In this document: piece by piece, positions 54,440 through 64,000 of the stretch
Layout of the letters: the number at the start of each line of letters is the position of its first letter
How positions within the stretch are numbered: the first letter of the stretch is position 1
Assembly: GCA_037176705.1 (NCBI GenBank)
Contig: CM073885.1
Span: 215,524,290 to 215,588,289, forward strand
Direction: 5' to 3'
Source of the DNA: Molossus alvarezi
Lineage: Eukaryota > Chordata > Mammalia > Chiroptera > Molossidae
Length of the DNA: 64,000 nt
Made by a program: the position numbers and the translations under genes
Notes under the pieces: model-generated
The model's input: only the letters and a program-made list of their open reading frames with translations
Told to the model about the DNA's origin: nothing
Databases searched by the model: none

Positions 54440-55008
54440 ATCTTACCAACTCTTCTAATTCCACTCTAGACCTCTTTAATCCTACTAGAGTTTTCTTTCT
54501 AAAAACAAATCTGATTATGCTGTTCCTTCCATGTAAACGTCTTCAATAGTTCCCCATTGCCTAGAGTGTAAAGTTCAGACTCTTGAATAACAACCAGAGC
54601 TCTGCCTATTTCTATGGACCTATGTATCCAGCCCCTACCACTCAAGCTTTACCTTTCAAACGTACTTACTCATATACAGTTCCAGACTCATGTTCTCACA
54701 CTTTCTCACTCTCTCTTCCTGGGACCCACACCCTCCCTCTTCCTAATGCTTTAACAATGCCAGTTCATCTTCCAAAGCAGCCAAAGCATAACCACTGCCC
54801 AGAAGTCTCCCCACACCTTCTCCCTTTGTGCTCTCTTTCTAGCATGTTGCATCTCTCTGGTATAATATCTGCCTCATTGACAGGCAGTCATTTGTTTATA
54901 TGTTTGACTATTCCAGTAGGAGATCCTTGAGTTCAGTGAGATTGTTACTCAAGTTTACATACTGAGTGCACAATGCCTGGAATGTATAGCTTCTTATGGA
55001 ATTGAATT
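54440..55008 (+). repeat. L2 LINE 3' region, sense
   Basis: 'gctgttccttccatgtaaacgtcttcaatagttccccattgcctagagtgtaaagttcagactc', 'tatccagcccctaccactcaagctttacctttc', 'gatccttgagttcagtgagattgttac', 'actgagtgcacaatgcctggaatgta' are L2 landmarks in order. Confidence 0.82.
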
Positions 55009-55079
55009 GAACAACAATTCCAGATAGTTACGAGCTCCTAATAGAACATTCAGGTGAGATTATCCATGAGTCCTTACAA

Positions 55080-55565
55080 GTTTGAAATTGCCCTCTTTGT
55101 CCACCTCTTCCTTTTGGTCTCCACAACCTTATGGAGAAATTGGTCGTTGTGGTGTTCCCTAGGAACACCATATGCATTTATTCCTCCCACTGTGCCCTTG
55201 TCTGTGGCATTACCCCTGCCTGGCAAGCCCACTCGCCTTGATTATGTAGAAGTTATTGATCACCTATATGTCTGATGTTGTGGTGGGCTCTTATCGTTAC
55301 CTGTCTCACTAGGATTCCACCATTTCAGGCCCCCTCAAGTCCTACTCACAGTTGCATCTTCTTCTAACCAAGAGTCTCAGCTCTCTTTATCACTTTAGCA
55401 CTTCCTATAGGGAACGCACACTTGATATTTAGTATATACTGCCCTTTATGATTATTTTTTATTCTGGGCATATTATACACTTACCCAACTCAATTATAAG
55501 ACTCTTGAGGTCAGGAACTTCCTTAACTCTAGGAGGCACCTTAATAAATGTTGGCCAATGAACAA
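55080..55565 (+). repeat. L2 LINE 3' region, second copy
   Basis: 'gtggcattacccctgcctggcaagcccactcg', 'tcactttagcacttcctatagggaacgc', 'ctcaattataagactcttgaggtcaggaacttccttaactc', 'ggaggcaccttaataaatgttggccaatgaac' repeat the L2 3' plan just downstream of the previous one. Confidence 0.7.
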
Positions 55566-56659
55566 AGGACTTGGGTGACGTTTGCATGGTGAGGCTCTGT
55601 GATTCTGCTGCTGGGATCAGCAAGTGTGTTATTCATAGGGCAGGTCAGGATGGCTGTGGTAAGGGATTCTGGAATTGAAGAGTGAGACGTGGAATTGTCC
55701 AAGTTCATGAAAAGTAAATCTCTCTCAGATGGTATCATGTAAAAATTTTCCCAAATTGCAATGATTTATAGGTAATAAAACAGCAATTAAACTCTAATTT
55801 CCCCTCAATAAATATTTAATGAATGAGTACATAATGTCCCCTTGAAAAGGCCCCTACTCCAAGTAAAAGCCAACTGCAGAAATACTTCAGGGTTTCAATC
55901 CTACTTTCTTCTTGGTAAGAGGCATCATATCAAGTATTAAAGAAAAGAAAACAAAGCAGGACAAACACATTTCTTAATAAATGCAATTTGTTAAAGTCCT
56001 GTTGAAACGTATGGGTCAAGGGGAAGTAAAAAAGTCAGAGGATCGTTGCAGTAAAATCTTTAGGTCTGGCACCTGGGAGACCTCGGGGGGAGGAGGCAGT
56101 GGGAGAAACTTCATGTTCTGAAGGGAAGGAGTCTCCTCTCCTCCTTATTCCTTCTCACCTGCTTCATCCCACCAGAAACTACCAAAGTTCCTAGGAATAA
56201 AAGGTTTCAAGTCCAATAGTCACACTCTGTCCAAATACTAACACCAGTGACAAAGCAACTCAACACAGAAGCTTGTGTAAAAATTTACTGAAACATCATA
56301 TAAAAAGTTAGGTTAGAGATGATTCTGTGGTTTTGTTCTGTTTTGAGGGTATCTGAAAGTACATTTTGAGAGGCTATCCCTCTCAGATCTCAAAGCACAA
56401 ACGGCTATATTAGTTAATATATTTAGTACTCCTCCACAGATTGAAAACAATATTACTTTTTTTGTTGTTTTATGTATGTGTGTATGTTTGATATTATACT
56501 ATACTGCATATGTAAAAAGAGATGCCTGTACCAGAATCCTCTTGCTTTCAGTCTTCCAAGGAGCTGATAGTGGAAAAAACTTTAAATATGTCTTTCTCTT
56601 TCCCTTCCCAGGGACAGCAAGGGAAGAAACTAGATTACCCTTAAAGAAATGGCATTTGG
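55566..56659. other. unassigned stretch before L1 copy B
   Basis: No element recognised. The segment ends in the L1 target site. Confidence 0.4.
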
Positions 56660-56917
56660 AAGTGTTTATTTATTTATTTTTTAATTTTATTTTTGTTACA
56701 GATGTTTCTCCCTTTTTACCCCATTGACACCCTCCTCCCAATCGCCCCGCCCTGTCCCCAGCCTTGTTGTCCATGTCCATTGGTTATGTGTACATGCATA
56801 TAAGTTCTGTGGTTTATCTCTTCCTGTCCCCCTACCCCCCTTCTTCTGGGGATTGTCAGTCTGTACCCTACTTCAATGTTTCTGGGTCTACCATATTCCT
56901 CAGACTGTTAATGTGCA

Positions 56918-59900
56918 TTATATTCCATAAATAAGTGAGATCATGTGGTATTTGTCTTTTTCTGCTTGGCTTGTTTCACTTAGGATAATACTTTCTAGGT
57001 CCCTCCATGTCGTCTCAAAGGGTAAGAGATCTTTCTTTCTTACAGCTGCAAAGTACTCCATTGTGTATATGTACCACAGCTTTTTTATCTACTCATCTAC
57101 TGATGGACACTTGGGCTGTTTCCAGATCTTAGCTATTGTAAATAGTGCTGCTACAAACATGGGGGTGCATATATTCTTTCTGATTGGTGTTCCAGGCTTC
57201 TTAGGCTATATTCCTGAAGTGAGATCACTGGGTCAAATGTCAATTCAATTTTTAATTTTTTGAGGTAATACCATATTGTTTTCCATAGTGGCTGCACCAG
57301 TCTGCATTCCCACCAGCAATGTACTAGAGTCCCCTTTTCTCCACACCCTCGCCAATACTTGTTGTTTGATGATTTGTTGATGGCAGCTATTCTGACAGGT
57401 GTGAGGTGATAACTCATTGCTGTTTTAATTTGCATCTCTCTGATGATTAGTGATGTTGAGCATTTCTTCATATGTCTCTTGGCCATTTGTATATCCTGTT
57501 TGGAGAGGTGTCTATTCAGCTCCTCTGACCATTTTTTAATTGGGTTCTTTGTCTTCCTTTTGTTGAGTTGTATGAGTACTCTATATATTTTGGAAATTAA
57601 CCCCTTATCTGATGTATCATTGGCAATGATGTTCTCCCATACAGTGGGTTGCCTTTCCATTTTTATGGTTGTTTCTTTTGCTATGCAGAAGCTTTTGAGT
57701 TTGATGCAGTCCCATGTGTTCATTTTTTCCTTTGTTTCTCTTGCCTTAGGTGATGTATCAGTGAAAATTCTGCTGCGTATGATGTCTGAAATTTTGTTGC
57801 CTACATTTTCTTCTAGAAGTTTTATGGATTCATGGGTCATATTTAAGTCTTTTATCCATTTTGAGTTTATTCTCTTGTATGATGTAAGTTGATGGTCTAG
57901 TTTCAATTTTTTGCATGTAGTTGTCCAATTTTCCCAACACCATTTATTAAAGAGGCTGTCTTTATTCCACTGTATGCTCTTGCCACCTTTGTCAAATATT
58001 AATTGAGCATATTGCCTTGGGTCCATTTCTGGGTTTTCTATTCTGTTCCACTGGTCTATATGACTGTTCTTGTGCCAGTACTAGGCTGTTTTGATTACAG
58101 TCGCTTTGTAGTATAACCTGATATTTGGTATTGTGATACCACCTGCTTTGTTCTTCTTTTTCAAGATTGCTGTTGCCATTCGGGGTCTTTTTTGGTTCCA
58201 TATGAAATTTTGAAGTACTTGTTCTAGTTCTGTAAAATATGTTGTTGGTGTTTTGATGGGGATTGCATTGGATCTATAGATTACTTTGGATAATATGGAC
58301 ATTTTAATGACGTTAATTCTTCTAATCCATGGACAAGGTATGTGCTTCCACGTTTTTATATCTTTTTTTTTTTTTATCAATGTCCTGTAGTTTTCTGATA
58401 ATAGGTCCTTTACTTCTTTGGTTAAGTTTATTCCTAGGTATCTTAATTTTTTTGCTGTGATGGTAAATGGGATTGTTTTATTAGTTTCTCCTTCTGTGAG
58501 TTCATCATTGGTGTATGAGAATGCCATTGATTTCTTAATGTTAATTTTGTACCCTCCTACTTTGCCAAATTCATTTATTAAGTCCAGTAGATTTTTGATG
58601 GAGTCTTTAGGGTTTTCTATGTATAATATCATGTCATCTGCAAATAATGACAGTTTCACTTCCTCCTTTCCAGTTTGGATCCCTTTTACTTTTTCTTCCT
58701 GTCTGATTGCTGTGGCTAAGACTTCCAGTACTATGTTAAATAAGAGTGGTGAAAGTGGGCATCCCTGTCTTGGTCTTGTTCTTAAGGGAAATGTTTTTAG
58801 TTTCTGCCCATTGAGCATGATGTTGGCTGTAGGTCTTTCATATATGGTCTTTATTATGTCGAGATATGATCCCTCTATTCCCACATTGCTGAGTGTTTTG
58901 ATCAGAAATGGATGCTGGATTTTCTCAAATGCTTTTTCAGCATCTATTGATATGATCATGTGGTTTTTATTTTTCATTTTGCTTATGTGGTGTATCACAT
59001 TTATTGATTTGCAAATATTGTACTAGCCTTGCATCCCTGGGATGAATCCCGCTTGGTCATGGTGAATAATTTTTTTGATGTGTTGCTGGATCCGATTTGC
59101 TAGTATTTTGTTCAGGATTTTGGCGTCTATGTTCATCAGGGATGTTGGCCTGTAGTTTTCTTTCTTTGTAGTGTCTTTTTCTGGTTTTGGAATTAGAATT
59201 ATGCTGGCCTCATAAAATGAGTTTGGAAGTCTTCGTTCTTTTTGAATTTTTTAAAATAGTTTGAGGAGAACGGGTGTTAGTTCTTTTTTGAATGTTCAGT
59301 AATACTCCCCCGTGAAGCCATCTAGGCCTGGGCTTTTGTTTGCTGGGAGAGTCTTGATTACCTCTTCAATTTCCTTAGTTGTTATTGGTCTGTTCAAGTT
59401 TTCTATCTCTTCCCGGTTCAGTTTTGGGAGACTGGGTGTTTCTAGAAATTTGTCCATTTCGCTTAGATTGTCGAATTTGTTGCCATATAGTTGTTCATAG
59501 TAGTTGTTAACGATCTTTTGTATTTCTGTGATGTTGGTTGTTACTTCTCCTCTTTCATTTCTGATTTTGTGCATTTGGGTTCTCTCTCTTTGTTTCTTGG
59601 TGAGTCTAGCTAAGGGTCCATCAATCTGGTTTATCTTTTCGAAAAACCAGCTCTTTGTTTCATTGATCCTTTGAATTGTTTTTTTGGTCTCTATGTCATT
59701 TATTTCTGCTCTGATCTTTACTATTTTTTTTCTTGTACTTGCTCTGGGGTTTTCTTTTTGTTTGCTTTCTAATTCTTTAAGTTGTGAGGTTAGACAGTCA
59801 GTTAGAAATTTTTCTTGTTTCTTGAATTTGGCCTGTAGTGCTATGAACTTCCTTCTCAGAACTGCTTTTGCTGCATCCCATAGATTTTCTGTTTTTGTGT

Positions 59901-60719
59901 GTTCATTTTCATTGCTTTCCAGGAAGTTTTTAATTTCTTTCTTGATCTCCATGGTAACCCATTCATTGTTTAATGACATTTAGCCTCCATGTGTTGAAAT
60001 TTCTTTGCATATTTTTGTTGCAACTGATTTCTAGTTTCATGCCATTGTGATCTGAGAAGATGCTTGATATGATTTCAATCTTCTTGAACTTGTAGAGATT
60101 TAATTTGTGGTCTATCTTTGAGAATGTCTCATGTGCACTTTAGAAGAATGTGAATTCTGTAGTTTTGAGGTGTAATTCTCTGTAGATATCTATTAAATCC
60201 ATTTTGGTCTAGTGCTTTATTTAGAGTCTCTGTTTCTTTGCTAATTTTTTGTCTAGAGGATCTATCCAGTGGTTTCAATGGGGTGTTGAAGTCCTCTGCT
60301 ATGATTGTATTGTTATCGATTTCTCCTTTGAAGTCCTCCAGAAGATTTTTAATATATTTTGGTGCTCTATATTGGGTCATGTATGTTTATCAAGGTTATA
60401 TCTTCCTGTTGGATAGATCCTTTCAATATTATGTAGTAGCCTTCTTTGTCTCTAGTTGTGGCCTTCATTTTGAAATCTATTTTATTAGATATGAGTATTG
60501 CTACCCCACATTTTCTTTGCTTTCAATTTTCTTGGAAGATTTTTTTCTATCCCTTCACTTTCAAACTATGTGAGTCCTTTTTTGTGAGGTGGGTCTCTTG
60601 TAATCAACATATAGATGAGTCATGCTTTCTTATCCAATCAGCTACTCTGTGTCTTTTTATTGTACATTCAGTCCATTTACATTTAAGGTGATTATTGATA
60701 TGTACTTATTTATTGCCAT
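56918..60719 (-). pseudogene. L1 ORF2 pseudogene (endonuclease-RT), near full length
   Basis: Starts 'MAINKYISIITLNVNGLN' at 60719, the usual endonuclease N-terminus, and ends '...KYHMISLIYGI' with TAA at 56918. That spans 1,267 codons, about the family's normal length. The endonuclease part is riddled with stops; its C-terminal piece (60129-60380) keeps 'NTPLKPLDRSSRQKISKETE'. The linker and RT N-terminus are open at 59296-59979 ('PANKSPGLDGFTGEYY'). The RT core is open at 58081-58998 with the catalytic FADD at 58633-58644. The C-terminal domain (57151-58026) keeps the cysteine-rich '[17 protein letters not shown]'. Stops and frameshifts separate these blocks, so no full protein can be made. 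Confidence 0.93.
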
Positions 60720-60764
60720 TTTTGTTTAGTTTGGTTATATTTTTCTTCCTATTTTTTCTACTAA

Positions 60765-61640
60765 TTACAGCAGTCGTTTTAACTTTTCTTGCAGTGCTGG
60801 TTTGGTGCTAATGTATTCCCTTAGCCTTTTTTTGTCTGGGAAACTCTTTATTTGACCTTCTATTTTGAATGACAGCCTTGCTGGGTAGAGTAGTCTTGGA
60901 TTAAGATCCTTGTTTTTCATGACCTTGATTACTTCATGCCATTCCCTTCTGGCCTGTAGTGTTTCTTGTGAGAAGTCAGCTGAGAGCCTTATGGATGTTT
61001 CTTTGTAGGTAACCTGATGCTTATCTCTTGCTGCTTTTAGGATTCTCCATTGTCTTTAATTTTTGGCATTAATTACTATGTGTCTTGGTGTGGGCCTGTT
61101 TGGGTTCTTCTTACTTCGGGTTCTCAGTGCTTCTTGAACTTGAATGCCTTCTTCCTTCACCAAATTAGGGAAGTTTTCTGTCACTATTTTTTTGAATATA
61201 TTCTCTAACCCTTGCTCATTTTCTTCTTCGGGGACCCCTATGATGTGAATGTTATTACATTTCTAGTTGTCCCACAGTTTTCTTAAGCTGTCTTCCTGTT
61301 TTTTAATCATTTTTTCCTTTTGGTTTACTGATTGGTTGATTTTTTCTACCCAGTCTTCGAAATCACTGATCCAGTCCTCAGCTTCCTCTACTCTGCTGTT
61401 TAGACCTTCCCATGTGTTCTTTATTTCTGATATGTCATTCTTAATTTCTTCTTGGTGGTTTTTGATTTTCAGTTGGTTGATTTTCAGCATCTCTATGTCC
61501 TTACTCATGCTGTTCAGCTTCCTCAAGATCATGGCTGTGAATTCTAGCTCTGTTAACTTGCCTAACTGCTCCATATTTATCTCATCTTTGGTAGATGTCT
61601 CTTGTTCTTTCATTTGGCTTTTGTTTCTGTGTTTCACCAT
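60765..61640 (-). pseudogene. L1 ORF1 pseudogene (RNA-binding protein)
   Basis: The first 125 codons are open (61640-61263) and form a heptad-rich coiled-coil region ('MILRKLNSMSKDIEMLKINQ', 'EEAEDWISDFEDWVEKI'). A TAG at 61260-61262 follows 'LRKLWDN'. Beyond it, ORF1-type sequence continues ('HIIGVPEEENEQGLENIF', 'NPNRPTPRHIVINAKN') to a second stop near 61060, then 'WRILKAARDKHQVTYK' and 'LSADFSQETLQARRE', with a frameshift before the end. The TAA at 60765-60767 is the likely original stop. The product would have been the trimeric RNA-binding partner of ORF2p. Confidence 0.9.
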
Positions 61641-61803
61641 TTTGGCTATTACAGTGGGCTTTGGGGCCTGCCAACTTTTCCCTGTGGGTGTTTGTGTTCT
61701 GCTGTTTGTGGGTCCCTCTTCTGGGTTTTTATGAGGGAGGGAGGACCCACGTTAAACACCACTGTCAAGTCTTACTTTCCTGGTTAGAGTCTGAAAGTGT
61801 TTA

Positions 61804-62530
61804 AAAAAAAAAAAAACGCATGGCCCTTTCGTATAAAAAAAATCAATTATATGATTCCAGAGATAACATGAAACAGTGGCAAAGGGCAGATTTTTTTCCC
61901 TATAAATATTGTTGAGTTGACTAATAAACAATTTGGGGAGGAAATCAATCTAAGCCATCTAGTAAAAAAAAATACCAAATGGAAAGTATAAAAATTGAAC
62001 CAAAGTCCAACATGAAGGAAATAACCTGAAAATTTATCAAACTTTACTGGAGGTATACTTTGCATGCTTGAGGTTTAGACCGGGCTTCATGATGACCTCC
62101 TAGCACATGGAAATTTACAGTGATTGTACTGACTGTCCAGTAGCTGGCACGTAGCAGATTCGGTAACTACTTGTAGAACATGAGCATGCATAGATCTCTG
62201 GATGGGCGTCTAGACCCTTCAGATGGGCAATGGGAGTCTTCTGTGTGCACATGCATATCCTGGCTCTCTGAACCTGGAGAAAGGAATGAAAAAACCTTAC
62301 AAGACCATCAGACACCACTTCAAGCACTTCGGGGCTGTGCTATTCTTCATGTTTTCTGGGAAGAAGGTACAGAATAGGATGAGATTTCAGAATGAAAAGA
62401 GAAACAAAGTTCTTTCAAGGATGTAGGATGGGGAAGTGTGTGTGTGTGTGTGTGTGTACATTTATAAATGTTCTTTAAGTTATTTTAATCCTCTTTCTCT
62501 TTTTGTGGTTGCAAATAGTTACCTCTCTTA
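61804..62530. other. unassigned stretch between two LINEs
   Basis: Begins with the A-run that formed part of the L1 target site. No repeat or coding feature apart from the GT tract at 62436. Confidence 0.4.
62436..62457. repeat. (GT)11 microsatellite
   Basis: An uninterrupted GT tract of about 22 bases. Confidence 0.93.
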
Positions 62531-62534
62531 TTGA

Positions 62535-62894
62535 TGGGAAAAAAATGATTCATATGAAATATGGTGTCAGAGGAGGGCTCTGTGGATACCCTGGACCACC
62601 AGAAAGATGAACAAGTGGATCCTAGAGAAGATTAAGCCTGAAATATCCCTGGAGGCAAAGATAACAAAACTGAAGCTGCCATACTTTGGGTACATCATGA
62701 AGAGGCAGAGTTCTTTGGGGGAAAACATAATGCTGGGAAAAATAGAAGGCAGCAGGAAAAAAGGAAGACCAAATATGAGATGAGTTTATTCCATAAAAGA
62801 AGCCTTAGGCATGATGAGTCTACAGGTGCTGAGCGGGGCCATTGAGGACCAGGCATTGTGGCCATCACTTGTTCATGGGATCACCAAGAGTTGA
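62535..62894 (+). pseudogene. RTE/BovB-like LINE ORF C-terminus
   Basis: One frame, read from 62535 to a TGA at 62892-62894, encodes the C-terminal tail typical of RTE-clade LINE proteins: 'IWCQRRALWIPWTTRK', 'SLEAKITKLKLPYFGYIM', 'ENIMLGKIEGSRKKGRPNMR', 'ALWPSLVHGITKS'. The family pattern is LWCWRR.L..PWT.R, then YFGH.MRR, IMLGKIEG.R..GR..MRW, W....HGV.KS. A single in-frame TGA replaces the conserved tryptophan after 'PNMR'. No frameshift occurs in this 120-codon stretch, unusual for a decayed LINE. The reverse transcriptase and endonuclease are missing, as in a 5'-truncated copy. BovB-related and MamRTE-type families are the candidates. Confidence 0.8.
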
Positions 62895-63745
62895 AGTTGA
62901 TAACAAGGCATGTAATATATCCACTTTCCTGCCTCATGTCCCTTTCTAAAGGAGTCCCTTTCTAAAAGTGTGTAATAGAGAGTTGCAAGCTGGAAAACTA
63001 GTTCCTTCATCTAGATTTTTGTTAGTCCCATGAATAAGTGCCTACTATGTGCCTTCAGAGAGCTATAGAGGAGTGCTAACACATAACCCTTATCCTGGAG
63101 TTTATCATGCAAAAATAATCTGGTCAGTCTTAGTGTTTTTCTTGTGGCATGTTTTCAGAGAATGCTCAATATTAGACTTCTGCACATTAATAGCCTTGGA
63201 GACAGACAAATCCAGAATACATTATAGCTATTTGTCTTGGCCTTGTTCGTGTGCTGAGTTCATCATTGTTTTATTTTCAGCACAGCTCCTTCTTCCCCTC
63301 TAACTGTAGAGTTATTAATAGTAATGGGAGCTTCCCGGCTTCAGTCAGCAGCATGCCTGAGAGGGATGTTCAAAAGAGATAGGGAGAATTCATCTCCCAA
63401 GTAATTTGTATGCCAGGGAGCACCACTCCTTAGAAACATATTCTTTGTAGGTGATGCAGTTCATAACAGGGCTGGCACAGAGGGTGAATGAACCACGGCA
63501 ACCAGGGCAGACAAGGAGAAACGGGAGCCTAGAACTAGAGCCCTCCTCCCCCCACCCCAGGGCGGTACAGGTGCTAAGGGTGGGCCAGGTGGAGGCACCA
63601 GCTGGGAATGGGGAGAAAGAACAAGGCAGATAGGCAGGCCATAGCACCCGAGTGGTCCTGTGACAGTCCCGGAAGAGGGTATGAACACAGAGAGCTGACA
63701 GCAAGGAATATAGGAGATGATTAAGTGTAGCGATTAAGAAGAGCA
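62895..63745. other. unassigned stretch
   Basis: The first bases may still be 3' UTR of the RTE-like copy. Minus-strand ORFs of 104 and 75 residues at 63390-63704 overlap a GC-richer patch (63470-63660) but have no recognised motif. Confidence 0.4.
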
Positions 63746-64000
63746 GCTTTTAGAAACTACCCATGTCCATCAACAGGTGAATGTATAAGCAAAATATGGT
63801 GTATACATACAGTAGAGTATTATTCAGCCTTTAAAGGGAAGGAAATGTTGCATGTGCTACAACATTGATGAACATTGAGGATAAGTCACAAAAACCCAAA
63901 TACTGTATGAGTTCATTTATCTGAGGTTTTTAGATTAGTCAAATTCATAAAGACAGACAGAATGATGGTTACCAGGGGCTGGGGGAAGGATGAATAGGGC
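63746..64000 (+). repeat. L1M 3' end, sense, cut by window edge
   Basis: 'tgtccatcaacaggtgaatgtataagcaaaatatggtgtatacatacagtagagtattattcagcctttaaagggaaggaaatg', 'ctacaacattgatgaacattgagga', 'aatactgtatgagttcatttatctgagg', 'aaagacagacagaatgatggttaccaggggctggggg' are the standard landmarks of old mammalian L1M 3' ends. It probably continues past the window. Confidence 0.9.

Larger units (their letters stand above)
56669..61794 (-). mobile_element. L1 copy B, near full length, antisense, with TSD
   Basis: Minus-strand order: about 155 bp of 5' UTR, ORF1 (from 61640), a short inter-ORF gap, ORF2 (from 60719), 3' UTR with G-rich segment, and an A/TAAA-rich tail next to 56669. AAGTGTTTA is repeated at 56660-56668 and 61795-61803. 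Read on the minus strand, the target is TTTTTTT/AAACACTT, a textbook L1 endonuclease site. The element is 5'-truncated only in its 5' UTR and keeps both genes in full length but mutated form. Confidence 0.95.

Noticed and set aside
57443..59026. Plus-strand open frames of 149 and 202 residues
   Set aside because: They lie exactly antisense to the L1 ORF2 C-terminal and reverse transcriptase segments, with hydrophobic composition expected from the complement of A-rich L1 coding sequence.

Overview
This window looks like nuclear DNA from a bat, probably a yangochiropteran. The case rests on about thirteen tRNA-derived SINEs. Most have the Ves layout: a tRNA-like head opening 'gccctggccggtttggctcagcggttagagc', a body carrying 'cgatgtgtccctttcacgtcgatgtttctctc', and a tail 'tcctcgggtgaggat' plus A-run. 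Several sit between perfect or near-perfect target-site duplications, so the family was recently active in this lineage. The rest of the mosaic is mammalian: L1, L2, MIR, MaLR and MLT2-type LTRs, MER5A-like DNA-transposon sequence and microsatellites. Base composition is mostly AT-rich and CpG-poor.

I found no intact protein-coding gene, rRNA, functional tRNA or CRISPR array. The window reads as intergenic or deep intronic sequence, and most of its open reading frames lie within or antisense to retrotransposons.

Layout. 1-4.3 kb: an L1 3' stub, MIRs, an antisense MaLR-like LTR, and a Ves SINE inside an older repeat. 4.3-7.2 kb: an antisense L1 (copy A) with a large internal deletion joining ORF2 to ORF1 but keeping about 1 kb of 5' UTR. 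7.9-15.8 kb: four SINEs, a long antisense LTR, and an inverted pair of L1 3' ends. 16-34 kb: mostly unique or very old sequence with MIR/L2 fragments, a simple-repeat-tailed L1 tip at 19.2 kb, one exon-like block at 20.6 kb, two close Ves copies at 23.5-24.1 kb, a small CpG-dense patch at 31.1 kb and L1M remnants. 34-45.6 kb: an L1M end, two LTR remnants, two adjacent SINEs, and a MER5A-like element split by an MLT2-like LTR. 45.6-56.6 kb: SINEs, microsatellites and L2 remnants. 56.7-61.8 kb: the largest element, an antisense L1 (copy B) with full-length but mutated ORF1 and ORF2 and a clear target-site duplication. 62.5-62.9 kb: the C-terminal end of an RTE/BovB-like LINE. The window ends inside an L1M 3' end.

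Nothing here supports a new multi-gene system. The points most worth checking are the RTE/BovB-like fragment, the L1 copy B integration structure, the exon-like block at 20.6 kb, the young Ves insertion at 23.9 kb and the nested LTR at 40.6-41.3 kb. Family names come from recognising motifs by eye; a repeat-library search would be needed to fix subfamilies and ages.
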